Source: Bryopsis sp. KO-2023 | Lineage: Eukaryota > Chlorophyta > Ulvophyceae > Bryopsidales > Bryopsidaceae | Direction of reading: 5' to 3' | Assembly: GCA_030272585.1 (NCBI GenBank) | Contig: BSYQ01000002.1 | Location: 5,332,001-5,396,000, forward strand | Length of the DNA: 64,000 bases | Shown here: one piece after another, positions 45,784 to 56,313 of the stretch | How the letters are laid out: every line of letters starts with the position of its first letter | Position numbering within the stretch: the stretch's first letter is position 1 | The notes under the pieces: generated by a model | Seen by the model: the letters and a program-made list of their open reading frames with translations, nothing else | What the model was told of the DNA's origin: nothing | Databases searched by the model: none | Made by a program: the position numbers and the translations under genes

Positions 45784-46386
45784 TTATGATTCACTTTCTG
45801 GAGGCTTGCATCCCGCGCCCCACGCATACACCATAACCTCGCAGACCGCCGATTGTTTTGTGTTCAAGACCTGGACGTTCACGTGACGACCAACCATTGG
45901 GCACAGAAAAATTTTCGTCTCTAAATGCCCCTCCTTTTTGTCCAATACGCACGCTCCATTCATATTCGCGACAGAGTTGCTGCCGATACGGATGTCAAAG
46001 TCTTGCAGTCCCACCGAGCAGGTTTCGCCGCCGCCACTGGTGATCACGATTTTTGTGATATAGTATGTCGCGCCCAGGTCGATTCGCCAGAACTGGTCGT
46101 TTTCCTTGTTCGTGTAAGGAAACCTGCCATTGCGGTGCATTGCTTCGGACGAATTTTCCTCCTCTGGCTGCTCTGGTGGGGTTGTGAAGGCGACTGAACG
46201 CTGAAACACCTTTTTCCTTTTTGTCACTAAGTTCTCCAGCGCTATGGAAGGGGAAAACACATTGCCGTCCAGATCACAAAGCGTACCATCCCCGCGGAGG
46301 TCTGCGAGCTGCTGCTTGGCACCCTGGTACTCGTTTGTGAGTCTTGCAGTCCGACCGTGATTCTCTGGCGCACCGCCGCCAGGCAC
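45784..46386 (-). pseudogene. Duplicated 3' end of the lectin-domain gene
   Basis: The frame is open for 200 codons and repeats the last domain of 35329-35899 with few changes (DQFWRIDLGATYYITKIVIT, LQDFDIRIGSN). Upstream exons are not present beyond the end of the repeat arm near 46436. The intron found at about 35160-35328 in the other copy is absent here, and the exon sequences on either side meet in different frames. It could be a 5'-truncated duplicate, or a gene that recruits another start. The galactose-binding-like domain itself looks intact. Confidence 0.55.
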
Positions 46387-46436
46387 GGAGTCTTGATATC
46401 TTCCAACTGAACGTCTGACTCCTCAATACTCGATAA

Positions 46437-47231
46437 AGCGATACTGTAGGCTCTGGCCTAGCCTGTCTTGTGATTTTGTACATCAGCGAACACATGTACA
46501 TAATATTCGTTTTTTCACAGAAAAAAACACGACTGCTGGACCTCCCTTCAAACGAAAGTACAGCAAAAAAGCATCCAAAGCATGCTAAGCCAAAATAAAT
46601 CCAAAAAAGAACAGCCCAACAGGGTACCAGAATTCTGAATAAAACAAAAAAGAAAAATGGGCTTTTGTGTGGGTTGTGTAAGTTAGCCCTCAAACAGGAA
46701 AAAAAAACAAAAAAAACATGTTATACTCAACCCTTTGACAACAGGAATAAGAAAATAGAAAACGCCCCTATGTTGTATTTGTCGAGCGACGGTGTCGTTG
46801 CACCGTATGATCTTGGTTGGTGGAGTGTTGGGATGGGTGATCAAAAGTAAGGTACGACAGCCAATGAGCTGAGATTTCCTCCCATCTCTATTGTTGTGCT
46901 TGACCTGGAAAGGTTTCTTGTGTTAACGACACAACCTGATTGAAACTGTCCGTGGTGATCGCTCGGCCAGGACTGATTGTTTGGGGGGATGGGGCACGTG
47001 GTCCCACCCCTGTTAAACTCACCAACTGTTTCCGTTTTCTTTCTTGTTTTTATTTTGTTCAAAGGACAACAAAAAATGACTAGTCGATGTGTTGGCAGTG
47101 CCAACTTGGCACCCTCTGTTTTCTGGGGGAGAACAAGGATTCCTGAATTATGACAATCACATGCACAAGACAATGAGAACAAAATGTTAAAACTACATCG
47201 GTACATTGTGGACCTTTCAAGCTCCGACATG
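46437..47231. other. No gene seen
   Basis: This is unique sequence between the repeat arm and F-box gene 2. The frames are short and unconvincing. Confidence 0.4.
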
Positions 47232-48302
47232 TCATTTGTCTCTAGATCGAAAATCGAATTGAAGAACTTCCCCCTTGTCTGTTACTACTGTAAGCTTGTC
47301 CCGCGTTAAGTACACGCCTCTAAAAGAAACATTGCTAAAGTTGATGGTGCGAAAGCAACGATCTTCATCGACATCCCACAAATCGATGCTAGACATTGAC
47401 ATTTGGCATGCGAACTTGCCGTGGCCAATCCCAAAACCTTGCGACGAATGAAAGGCCCTACATTGAAGCTCTTGCAAAGATTCTCCACGTTTTCGTTCCA
47501 ACACTTTCACGTGACTGTCGTTTGACACCAAACCGGCCGTGGCGGGCGAAGCACTAGCTATGACTCTTTCGTTCACTACCATATCATATATACATCGGTT
47601 ATGCGCCTGAATTTTTGCAACGCAATCAGCGTTTTCCAAGTTCCAAACAGATAATTCACCTCCATCAAGTCCACAATAGAACAAACCATCGAAATAGGTG
47701 AAGCATGTTATGCTTTTGTCCCCAATCCGAAGGACTCGCAATGAACTCCAATCTTCTTTCTTCCACAAGCCTATATACCCATCTGAACCACAAACGGCGA
47801 TATGTGCACCCACATCCGCCACATCCACAACGTTCTCAGGAATTATGAGCGATGCTTTTTCCGGTAACCCTGGAGCATCCCATACTCGAACAACGCCTGA
47901 CTTTTCGTCACCAGATAGTAGCATTCCATCCACGAAACGCAAAACACCATTCCAATAGACGTCAGGCCTCTCAACGACGTCATCATTCGCAAGATCCATG
48001 ACGACTATCCCAAAGACACCCCCCCAAGAGAACGTGTCTAACGTCGCAACTGCAATCATGTCACCATGTCTGGCGGATTTACAGATCGCATAACCTGGTA
48101 TTCCGAAGTTTGAACGCTTTGGTTTGATTTCAGCGGTTCTCCATGCTTTTTCCAACTTGAGATCATGGTTCTCAAATATGTAAGTTCTCCAGCGTTTTGT
48201 CACTGACGAGCACCGCGCCAATTGCTTGATTGGAAGAAGGTCGAGTACCTGACCCAGAACGCCTTCCGGCAGATCCCACTCCACGCTGACCGAATCGCTC
48301 AT
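47232..48302 (-). CDS. F-box/WD40-repeat protein, family member 2
   Basis: The gene is one 356-residue frame from the ATG at 48302. MSDSVSVEWDLPEGVLGQVL begins the F-box (residues about 8-48, including LARCSSVTKRWR). It is followed by WD40-like blades: VVRVWDAPG at about 125, CGSDGYIGLWKKEDW at about 170, CGLDGGELSVWNLEN at about 210 and a last SSIDLWDVD. As in other family members, the predicted role is a Skp1-bound substrate receptor. The propeller is incomplete by consensus. It is divergently paired with member 3, which starts 1.4 kb away. Confidence 0.85.
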   Translation of the reverse strand: MSDSVSVEWDLPEGVLGQVLDLLPIKQLARCSSVTKRWRTYIFENHDLKLEKAWRTAEIKPKRSNFGIPGYAICKSARHGDMIAVATLDTFSWGGVFGIVVMDLANDDVVERPDVYWNGVLRFVDGMLLSGDEKSGVVRVWDAPGLPEKASLIIPENVVDVADVGAHIAVCGSDGYIGLWKKEDWSSLRVLRIGDKSITCFTYFDGLFYCGLDGGELSVWNLENADCVAKIQAHNRCIYDMVVNERVIASASPATAGLVSNDSHVKVLERKRGESLQELQCRAFHSSQGFGIGHGKFACQMSMSSIDLWDVDEDRCFRTINFSNVSFRGVYLTRDKLTVVTDKGEVLQFDFRSRDK

Positions 48303-49679
48303 CCTGAGATATGCAAACTAGCCACACAAAAACGAACTTTACACCCCTGAACGGAAGAAGGAAAGTCTCTGGAATTACAAGGTCCCTTTCCTCGTTTCGA
48401 AACGGTGTTTGTTGGAGAGCGTCTCGCCAGCGAACCCCCGCCAGAAGTTACGAGCGAGGGAGGCCAACTGATCGATACGAGACTTATATGCGACACCATC
48501 TCCGCCCAAGGGAGGTGAAAAACAAAACACCAATACCCGTCCCCTCTCCAAAAGGGATTTCTCGTTTCCGTTCCCCTCACCCTGACGATCCTCCACATTG
48601 AAACGCTCGTTCACTGCGCTTACTTTACTTTCGGAAGCCAAGGCCTCTGCGGGGTATCTCTTTCCTTTTTACGACTGTTCCTTTCAAAAAGGAGCGGCGT
48701 CTAGTTTGTTTCTTAAGGCTCGACCACACCCCTTCCCCACTGCGCGACCGCTTTCAGGAAAACTGGACGTCGGTACAGCATCGTACCAAAAAATCTACGC
48801 CGCAACTCAGCTGCACCCTGTTTTCTCGCTTCACACATGGAATTCTCATACATTGTCACACATTGTCACGCTTTTCGGAACCCGACCAGAACGTACGTGG
48901 GAAAAATGGTACAGTGCATGGAAATCAGCCCTACCTTGCAGCTCCCGCGCCCTCCTTCATAAACGCCCTGCTCCAAGTCAAGCCTCTTGTAGCGACAAAC
49001 GTTTCTGCACCGAGACTAACAACCAGCCCGCTTTCTGGTCACCACATACTAGTACTCTTTTCGATCGCCTCCCGAGCAGCTCTCTGTTCCGCATTCACAA
49101 TCCTCGTTTGCGGCAGCGGTTTTTTCCCTGAGCTTCATGGCGTGAGCACCGTCGAGAATATCGCACCGCTGGGGGATATCTCTCTGTCTAAAGGCGACGA
49201 AACAGCCCTGAAACGGTGAGTGCCGCTCACTGAGCGAGCCGACACACGTGCAACATTGAAGATATGAGGTCCGGAACGGTTTCTCGCTCGACGTCAGCGT
49301 TTTTGTTTCCGCTTTTCTCACTTACACAGGCAGGAGCCGAAGACGGTTTCACAAGTGTGAGGGGGCTGAGTGAGATTGCAGGTTTGATTTTGTGTCGGGA
49401 TGGTGTTCGGGACGCTCGACTAGACGTTTTTTTCGTATGTTTTGCGCCCACTCTGTGATTTTTTTTTTTCCACCTTCCCTGTGAATTTTTTCGGGCAACT
49501 TGGGGGGGGGGAACGTCGTTTTGCGTTTGCGGTGCTGGTCGTTCCTACCGCTCTTCTTTGTTTGAAAAAACTTGCGCGCCGATGAAAAGCTCGTTTGGAA
49601 GGGCATCGTTTTTTGGAGAGTTTTTTTGGTATCGGCGGATTGATGGATCGATCGTCTGTTTTCAGTGCAGGGGGGCACT
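48303..49679. other. Shared upstream region of F-box genes 2 and 3
   Basis: The two F-box genes are head to head over this 1.38 kb. An open frame at 48598-49131 has no ATG start and no known features. Promoters of both genes should lie here. Confidence 0.45.
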
Positions 49680-50723
49680 ATGAGCGACTACATTCCGGTC
49701 GAATGGGACTTGCCCAGGGATATCCTGGTCGACATTTTTCGAAGAATTCCAGCTCTACTCTTGGCTAGATGCTCATGTGTCGCCACATCTTGGCGAGACA
49801 TCACAAATGAGAATTCGTCCTTAAAAAGGAAAATCGGCTTGGAGCGTGCGTGGTTGCATGAACCAATACAACCCATTATTCACAAGGATCGAAATTTTAC
49901 CGTGTTATATTGTGTCATGATGGAAGGTTTGATTGCCCTGGGTGGTTTCAATAGGTTCAAGGTGTTCGATCTTAATCGAAGAGAATTTGTTTTTGAATGT
50001 GAGGAGACAGTTTTTAGTCTCTCTTTTATGGACGGGATGCTTATGACCGGGGATCACGATGGTGACTTGTGTGGATGGGATACATCCACATGGAAAAAGA
50101 TTTTTTGTCTCTCCATTTTGGATTCTGGTATCTTATCGATTGCAGATCTTGGTGACAACGTGGCCGTGGGGGGGGAGGATGGGGATATTCAAATTTGGAA
50201 AAAAGGGGTACTCGAGTTCAATAGATCCCTTCAAGGGCACGAAGGTAGTGTTTCTTGCATCTTTCCCCAACCAAATAATTTCCTTATTAGTGGGTCGGGG
50301 GATGGGACCATTCGAATATGGAATTTGGTCGATGGTGCTTGCCTTCGAGTGATTCGTGGGCAGAAATGGGGAGAATTCTCCATGAGTGTTTCAGATGGAC
50401 TCATTTTTTTTGGAGGAATTGATGGCAACATTCGCTCGTGGGAATTCGAAAGTGGTCAACACGTGCAAACCTTTCGAGGTCATAAAGGGTGGGTGACCTC
50501 CATTATTGCTAAAGGGGGTCGGATGTTCACAGGATCTCATGATGGTACGATAAGAATATGGGATACAACGAAGGGGGATTGTGTGAGGAGTTTTAGTTGT
50601 TCAAAAAATTTGGACCAAGATGGTAGGGAAATGGTGTATGTGTTATCGGTTGATAATGAAAACTTGGTGGCCGTTCGTGGTGATGGGGAGATTTGGGAGT
50701 GGAAGTTTTCTCAGGGGTTATGA
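49680..50723 (+). CDS. F-box/WD40-repeat protein, family member 3
   Basis: The gene is one 347-residue frame from the ATG at 49680. The F-box (MSDYIPVEWDLPRDILVDIF, then LARCSCVATSWRDI) occupies residues about 8-50. It has the best WD40 blades of the family: GDHDGDLCGWD, GGEDGDIQIWK, SGSGDGTIRIWN preceded by LQGHEGSVSC, GGIDGNIRSWE, and FRGHKGWVTSI leading to TGSHDGTIRIWD. These are standard GH...WD units and predict a closed propeller. The likely role is an SCF ubiquitin-ligase receptor; the target is unknown. GC content is lower than in member 1. There is no intron. Confidence 0.9.
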   Translation: MSDYIPVEWDLPRDILVDIFRRIPALLLARCSCVATSWRDITNENSSLKRKIGLERAWLHEPIQPIIHKDRNFTVLYCVMMEGLIALGGFNRFKVFDLNRREFVFECEETVFSLSFMDGMLMTGDHDGDLCGWDTSTWKKIFCLSILDSGILSIADLGDNVAVGGEDGDIQIWKKGVLEFNRSLQGHEGSVSCIFPQPNNFLISGSGDGTIRIWNLVDGACLRVIRGQKWGEFSMSVSDGLIFFGGIDGNIRSWEFESGQHVQTFRGHKGWVTSIIAKGGRMFTGSHDGTIRIWDTTKGDCVRSFSCSKNLDQDGREMVYVLSVDNENLVAVRGDGEIWEWKFSQGL

Positions 50724-50968
50724 ACACCCTCTTGTTTGACACAATTTTGTGAGATCATGTTTTCATTGCTTGGGATGTGTAACTTCAAAAGAGGAGTGGT
50801 TTTTGAAATTTGGTTGAGCTTCTCATTCACCAACCAAATAGCTGGTGTCCGCTTGTTTCTTTTCTAGTTCAAGTTTCTTTGAATTGAGGGAACACATGCA
50901 ATCCAGTTTCTTTATTCTTGAATTTTCGGCAAAAGTCGTAGCTCTCAACTCGCAATTTAGTTTGGTAT

Positions 50969-51361
50969 ATGAGAAAGACAGGCTTTGCATTCATCGCAAA
51001 CGCAAAGATGAACCCAAACAAAAACACAGCGATTCAAATCCCGGGAATCCCAAGAACAGGAGTGCTTTTGCAAAGTGGTGGTGCAAACTGGGAGCAGGCC
51101 GCTTGTCGTCGTCACTGGGTCGCCCGCTTCGTCGACGTTTTTTGCGGAAAAGCCTCCCTCGACTTCAACTCCAAACTGCAAGAAGGCGCTCAGCGCCTCT
51201 CAGCGGCGACCCAACATTTCCACGCTCTTGTTGATGGCCAAACGAACGTGTGTCAGACAAACAGCGACTCAATGACTGCACGTTTCGACAAAACGCCCGC
51301 CCCAGCCCTCTCAGAAGAGAGATACTTTTTTTTTCTCTGGGCAACAGCACTCCGCCCGTGA
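50969..51361 (+). CDS. Hypothetical 130-residue protein
   Basis: The frame begins with ATG at 50969 (MRKTGFAFIANAKMNPNKNT) and continues with a globular-looking sequence (RRHWVARFVDVFCGKASLDF, then a helix-like LQEGAQRLSAATQHF). It ends in a T-rich, less protein-like tail (YFFFLWATALRP), so the true end may be a splice donor near 51320. I know no match. Confidence 0.4.
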   Translation: MRKTGFAFIANAKMNPNKNTAIQIPGIPRTGVLLQSGGANWEQAACRRHWVARFVDVFCGKASLDFNSKLQEGAQRLSAATQHFHALVDGQTNVCQTNSDSMTARFDKTPAPALSEERYFFFLWATALRP

Positions 51362-51504
51362 GTGTCTGCGACTGCCACGTCCATGGCCGCCAGTGAAAAA
51401 TGATGATGGAATTTCTGAACCGGAGTTTTTTGGATTCACTGTTTCGTGTATACTGTTTCGAATGCTTGTGGCTGATAGGTGTGTCCGTCAAAAACGTATA
51501 CAAC

Positions 51505-51850
51505 CCCATCTCTTGTAGAAAACACGACTGAAATGGCAGGTGCAACCTTCCACTGCTGTGAGCTCCACAGCTGAGGAGCGAAAAACAGTTCGAGTCGGCA
51601 GGGGAAGTGGGGGGGCACGACTCGTTTTCGAAAATAGTTTTCTTGTGGAGCAACCGTGTCGTAAGTTGGTCGGGATTTTGTGTTGAGTTTTTCGGTACAT
51701 GAGTTTTTTTGGGCCAGAATGAGCGTGGCGGTTCAATACCACGTTGAAGTTGGAACAGACCCGCTATCTTTAACAAGATGCATGCGAGTGTTGTCCTTGC
51801 GACTTAAACCCGAGTTTCCGGCGGGGGTTCAAATCCCTCCCGTCACATTT
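51505..51850 (+). repeat. Partial module U in front of V copy D
   Basis: This matches 36030-36385 and includes the tRNA-like 3' end at 51822-51846. The lectin exon is not present. Confidence 0.75.
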
Positions 51851-51952
51851 TTCCTCGACTTTCCTTTCCTTTCCTTTCTCATTAATGTTTTCCCTTTACT
51901 TTGTGGATTAAGATATCTCGGGGCTAAATCGAGCCAGTTGAGCCATTTACCA

Positions 51953-54612
51953 CGACGGTTACTACTTGGCGGCTGTTGCGATGTTTGTTTTGACCTGGGT
52001 GGGTCGTCGGTTGGTCTTTGGTGGTGCAAGTCTTTTCCCTTTTTTCTTTTCGTGGTTTGCCTGTTGTTTTTTTTGTATTCACATGGGTGCGCAAGAAACG
52101 GACTTCGGAGCGGCGGCGCTGTTTTTCGACTACCCATTCACACTCTGCTCTATTCCCCGCTGGGTGCTAAGGTCTCACAACGCGTGTTCTGTTGATAATC
52201 AAGTTTTTCTGTGTTATACCACTGCCAGTGAATTCTGGTGGCTGCTTTTGCAAGGGTTTCTCCAAATTTTGAACAGAAAGGGGCTTGGTTGAGAAATCAA
52301 ACAAAACTTGGATTGTGGAGTTCGGAGGCAACTGGAGCCGACGAGCAGGTAAACGATGACTTTGTGGAAGGTTGTTTGAGTGCCCTAGGAGCATACGCCT
52401 AGCCAGGGGGGGTCTGACCCCCCAAGATTCCTTTTGACCCCCTCAAAAAAGTGGTGGTCGAGAAAAGAAAAAGAATCTCTATCCCAGAAACGCACTTTTC
52501 AACAGGCGTTTTGATAGAATTGTTTTTTTGGCCGCCCCAAGATTGTGACCCTGGCTGCTCGACCGCCCTAGGAGGTGGTGTTTTTGTCAAATCTAATGCT
52601 TTCCTGGATGGGGATGCATCTCATTGACTGTGTGTTCCTGTGACTGTCTTTGAGAAAAAACACTTTGAGGGCTCTGGATGGATGGAAGAAGTTTTCTTGT
52701 GTAAGAAAACAACAGACTGGAGCTGAAACTAAATGATTTATAATGCTTGTGAATTCAGGGATCACCGGCATTGTGTTCCATAAAGTGGAGAGAGGGAACT
52801 GGTCGAATTTGAGAATCAGAGCTTTATGAAAGAAGGTGAGCTGTTGAAATTATTGACTGAGGAGAGTTCAGGGAAAAAATCCAAGCCAATCGAATCGATC
52901 GAGGAAAAAACAAACAGTACTGTCGCTGGGAAGAGATATGGATTTGTTTGGAGCACACAGAGGTAAGGCATTGCCCCACCCCCCCAACTGATATGTGAAT
53001 AATGAGAAGAAAACTATCCCAAACTTGGGACTGATTCGAGTATGTGATATGTGATGCTGTTTTGGGGAAAAAGTGTTGCAATTCATGTAAAAATTAAACC
53101 TGATTTCTCACAGATAATTTAAAAGATACAACGATTCGTGAACGTGCCCAGATGTGGTAAAAAAGCAGCCAGTATTGTAAAGCAAAAGCTTGAGGTGCGT
53201 GGCTTATTATACTGAGACAGCTGTTTTTTGCAGGCAACCTGGTTGCACAGTCTAGGCCTCTCAAAGTCAAAAGCTCTTCTTTGAAAAAAGGAATCCAATG
53301 TTTTTTCAATATGGTGTGTTTGTTCTTCCTTCCCGATTACTGAACAGGGGACGAAACTCAGAAGGAGCTCTACGAGTCTATATAAATAAGATCTCTGCGA
53401 GATTCGGGGGATAATCTTGTCACATCGCTTACGTCAAAGGCCCCCCAACCAAAAATATCACAGGCCAGTGCAGCATACCATGGACTTCTTGCAAGTAAAG
53501 TTCAACTGCCTCCACAACACTTTCTGGAGCACAGTTACCCGCCCCCTTATATATGGGGGGTGATGGCCTCTTTTTGTTGTAATTGATTGAATGATTGATT
53601 GACCCGCCCCCCTTTTTGATTCTCGATCTTTTTATGGATCATTGTTGGGGAAAACCGACTGATTGACTTTTTTGTACTTTTTTTCTCCTTGCTCACTCAC
53701 ACGTTCTCATTTTTTTGTTCCCCCCCCCTTCCCTGCCTTGTTTTATTTCTTTGTATTTCTCTATTTCAAGATGAGTAAAAATAGATCGCCCATCAGCAGC
53801 GGACCAAGAAAATGACAGCATGTAGAAAACCGAACAGATCACACCAGGTTACATGCTGAGTTTGGACTCATTCAAACCAACCCCCCCCCCCCCCAACAAA
53901 AAAAAAAAGAAAAAGGTAGAGTGCAAAATAGCAGGAATTGTGCCAATACTCTTTCCATCTTTTTTTTTTTTTTTTGGGGGGGGGGGGTTGGCTACATATT
54001 CCATCCACTCCAAAAAGTAGACACCATGCTCAGTAGCGATCGAATCCAGTTTTCCTTACTCACTTAGTCTGACTTTAAACCACGCAAAAAAAAAGCAGCA
54101 AAAGCCCCAAGAATCAAAAAGCCACCATCAAAAGAAAAAAAAACCCTTTTGGGGGTTTCTCCTTCCTGCTTTCTTTTTTTTTATGTAGCATCGACGAGAC
54201 ATTGTTCATGAGCAACCAACCTTCCTTTCCCTTCCCCCCCCCCCCCTCCTCTTCCTTCCAAGGAAGTAAAAGTGTTCAATAAAAGAGAGCTCCCAGTGAC
54301 TGTTATCAGAGTGGTTGGGGTTGGAGCAAAGCTTTCCTTGTCGATATCCAGTTCTGTGATCCAACTTCCCTGGGTAGCGCTGAATCGATTTGCATAGTAA
54401 TCGTCGTTTGCACGTTCTTGGGTTGAACTGCTATCTGCAAAGCTCGGACCAGGGACTGATAAACTGGCAGCGGTTTCGTCTGCAGCAGGTTCATCCTCGG
54501 CGAGCAACTGTTCAGATGTGCTTTGCGCCGGTGGCGGATTTTTGATATCGCTGGCTTGTTGACCCTATCTCATAACTCAGGAATATGTTACACAAGCGCC
54601 TATACCGTTGGA
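51953..54612 (+). repeat. Module V, copy D
   Basis: The copy begins at GACGGTTACTACTTGG and is collinear with copy A to about 33422, including the small insertion (52391-52565), the TATA-like region near 53380 and the ATGGACTTCTTGCAAG segment at 53479. Near its end, 54300-54475 holds about 160 bp missing from copy A. On the minus strand this part is open (54181-54507, for example EDEPAADETAASLSVPGPSF), and it may be an exon. Confidence 0.8.
52391..52565 (+). mobile_element. Small insertion with 8-bp duplication in V copy D
   Basis: The 175-bp insertion is flanked by a perfect CCCTAGGA (52383-52390 and 52566-52573). Its ends are weakly inverted (CGCCTAGCCAGGG and CGAGCAGCCAGGG). Copies B and C show one uninterrupted site. 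An 8-bp duplication suits hAT, but the ends are poor. Confidence 0.75.
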
Positions 54613-54970
54613 AGTTTCCAGATCTTTTTTTTCTTCTGCTATTCTTTTTACGCGCTTCTGCGAATTCTGTACTGAAACAGGCAAAACAAACACGCCTTCT
54701 TTGGGATCTTTTGTGGGGATTTGTGAAGCTGTCATGAGGATGTGTGCAACAAACAGAAAACCCTGTTTGTACATTTTTACGATTTCAGTTTGAGGGGGTG
54801 GGGGAATCAAGAAACAAATGTGGAGTAGTAGGACGGACGACAAAATCCAACTGATATACAGTACATATATATATATATATGTGTGCACAATTTGTTTGCA
54901 ATTGGTAAGATTCAGTTTTTCTCTGCTCTGTGGGGGGCTGGAATTTTGCTGGTTGTCGAGGGCAAACTGA
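54611..54970 (-). repeat. Second inverted repeat, left arm
   Basis: This is the reverse complement of 55853-56210. Both arms carry the same frame (KMYKQGFLFVAHILMTASQI, then SQKRVKRIAEEKKDLETS), read on minus here and plus there. The lysine-rich helix suggests a coiled-coil exon. The loop of about 880 bp is G-rich. Confidence 0.8.
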
Positions 54971-55261
54971 AAGAGGGGAAGCTTGCACATTCGAATGCAA
55001 GGGAAGGGTGGCTGTTGTGGTGACAACACGTAAGCACAGTCGGAGGTGGGGGGAACAACGAACATCACACCCATCTGTGTCATCGTTCATGCTGCTGCTT
55101 TGGCCGGAACACTCATCACACACGCACCGGTGGTGGTGGTGGCCACAAGAGAAGTGAGTCACCTGTTGCTGCCATCCTGTGCTGTGGTGATGCTTGTTTC
55201 TTTGTTTGTTGTGGATCCGTGCAAGATCATTGCGTGACGCCTGTTTCAGTGCTTCTCGCCC

Positions 55262-55360
55262 ACATGAGGAGGAGGCGGCGGCGGCGGCGGTGGTGGAGGA
55301 GGAGGAGGAGGAGGTGGCGGTGGAGGCGGTGGGGGTGGCGGCGGGGGGGGCCGCCACAAG
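55262..55360. repeat. GGN-type low-complexity tract
   Basis: GGA, GGC and GGT triplets follow one another. On the minus strand they would read as proline runs and on the plus strand as acidic or arginine runs. The open frames here are products of the repeat. Confidence 0.8.
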
Positions 55361-55852
55361 TCATTCATGCGTTTTCTGTGCTTTTTGGGAAGGCGAGGCC
55401 TGGGATGACTCCTCGGCACATGATGGAGCTGAATAGTGTGGCAGCACATTTGGTAGTTACTGTTGTTTTTTTCCCCGTTCTCGGACCTTGGGCGATGCGA
55501 TCCATCGCCCAGCCAAAGCCCCTTCGATGTTGGGGATAATGTTTTTTCTGTTTCAGGACTGTAGTATTGGTCTATGTTTTGTGTTTGTAACGCAGTCGTC
55601 GTTCTTGTCGCCCCTCTTGTTCCTAAGGGAAACAAAGTGCGTTTGTTTTCAGTGACTCTGTGTTTTCTTGGATGCTTCTGGTTCTGTTTTCATGGATATG
55701 TTTGGTTGTGTTTGGAAAGATTGGAATCTGTTTGGAAAGAAAGACAAGCTGCCAGGAGCTCCTTGGTGGTTGGTGTGCAAATCACTCAGTTGCAGCCAGG
55801 AGGCCCTTGGTGATTGGTGTGCAATTCACTCAGTTGCACCAGTATACTGGGC

Positions 55853-56210
55853 AATTGCCCTCGACAACCAGCAAAATTTTAGCCCCCCACAGAGCAGAGA
55901 AAAACTGAATCTTACCAATTGCAAACGAATTGTGCACATATATGTATATATGTACCGTATATCAGTTGGATTTTGTCGTCCGTCCTACTACTCCACATTT
56001 GTTTCTTGATTCCCCCACTCCCTCAAACTGAAATCGTAAAAATGTACAAACAGGGTTTTCTGTTTGTTGCACACATCCTCATGACAGCTTCACAAATCCC
56101 CACAAAAGATCCCAAAGAAGGCGTGTTTGTTTTGCCTGTTTCGGTACAGAATTCGCAGAAGCGCGTAAAAAGAATAGCAGAAGAAAAAAAAGATTTGGAA
56201 ACTTCCCTTC
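55853..56210 (+). repeat. Second inverted repeat, right arm
   Basis: See the left arm at 54611-54970. Here the frame continues past the repeat end to a stop near 56245 (LETSLRHLGKSCGRIS). Confidence 0.8.
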
Positions 56211-56313
56211 GTCATTTGGGAAAAAGTTGTGGAAGGATCAGCTGATTCTTTTGGTAGTTGTAGCAGAGTGTTTGTGACGAGAAGAAGAAAAAAAAATCGA
56301 AATCCAATTTTGT

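Larger units (their letters stand above)
42142..46436 (-). repeat. Right arm of the large inverted repeat
   Basis: This arm is the inverse of 35066-39073, carrying one extra hAT-type insertion (44028-44492). The outer end, near 46436, falls inside the lectin exon before the terminal domain. Confidence 0.85.

Noticed and set aside
48598-49131. 177-residue plus-strand frame between F-box genes 2 and 3
   Set aside because: It has no ATG at its start, no recognised domain, and overlaps the upstream regions of both genes.
55246-55635. Proline-rich protein on the minus strand
   Set aside because: The proline run is the GGN low-complexity tract; no coding evidence flanks it.
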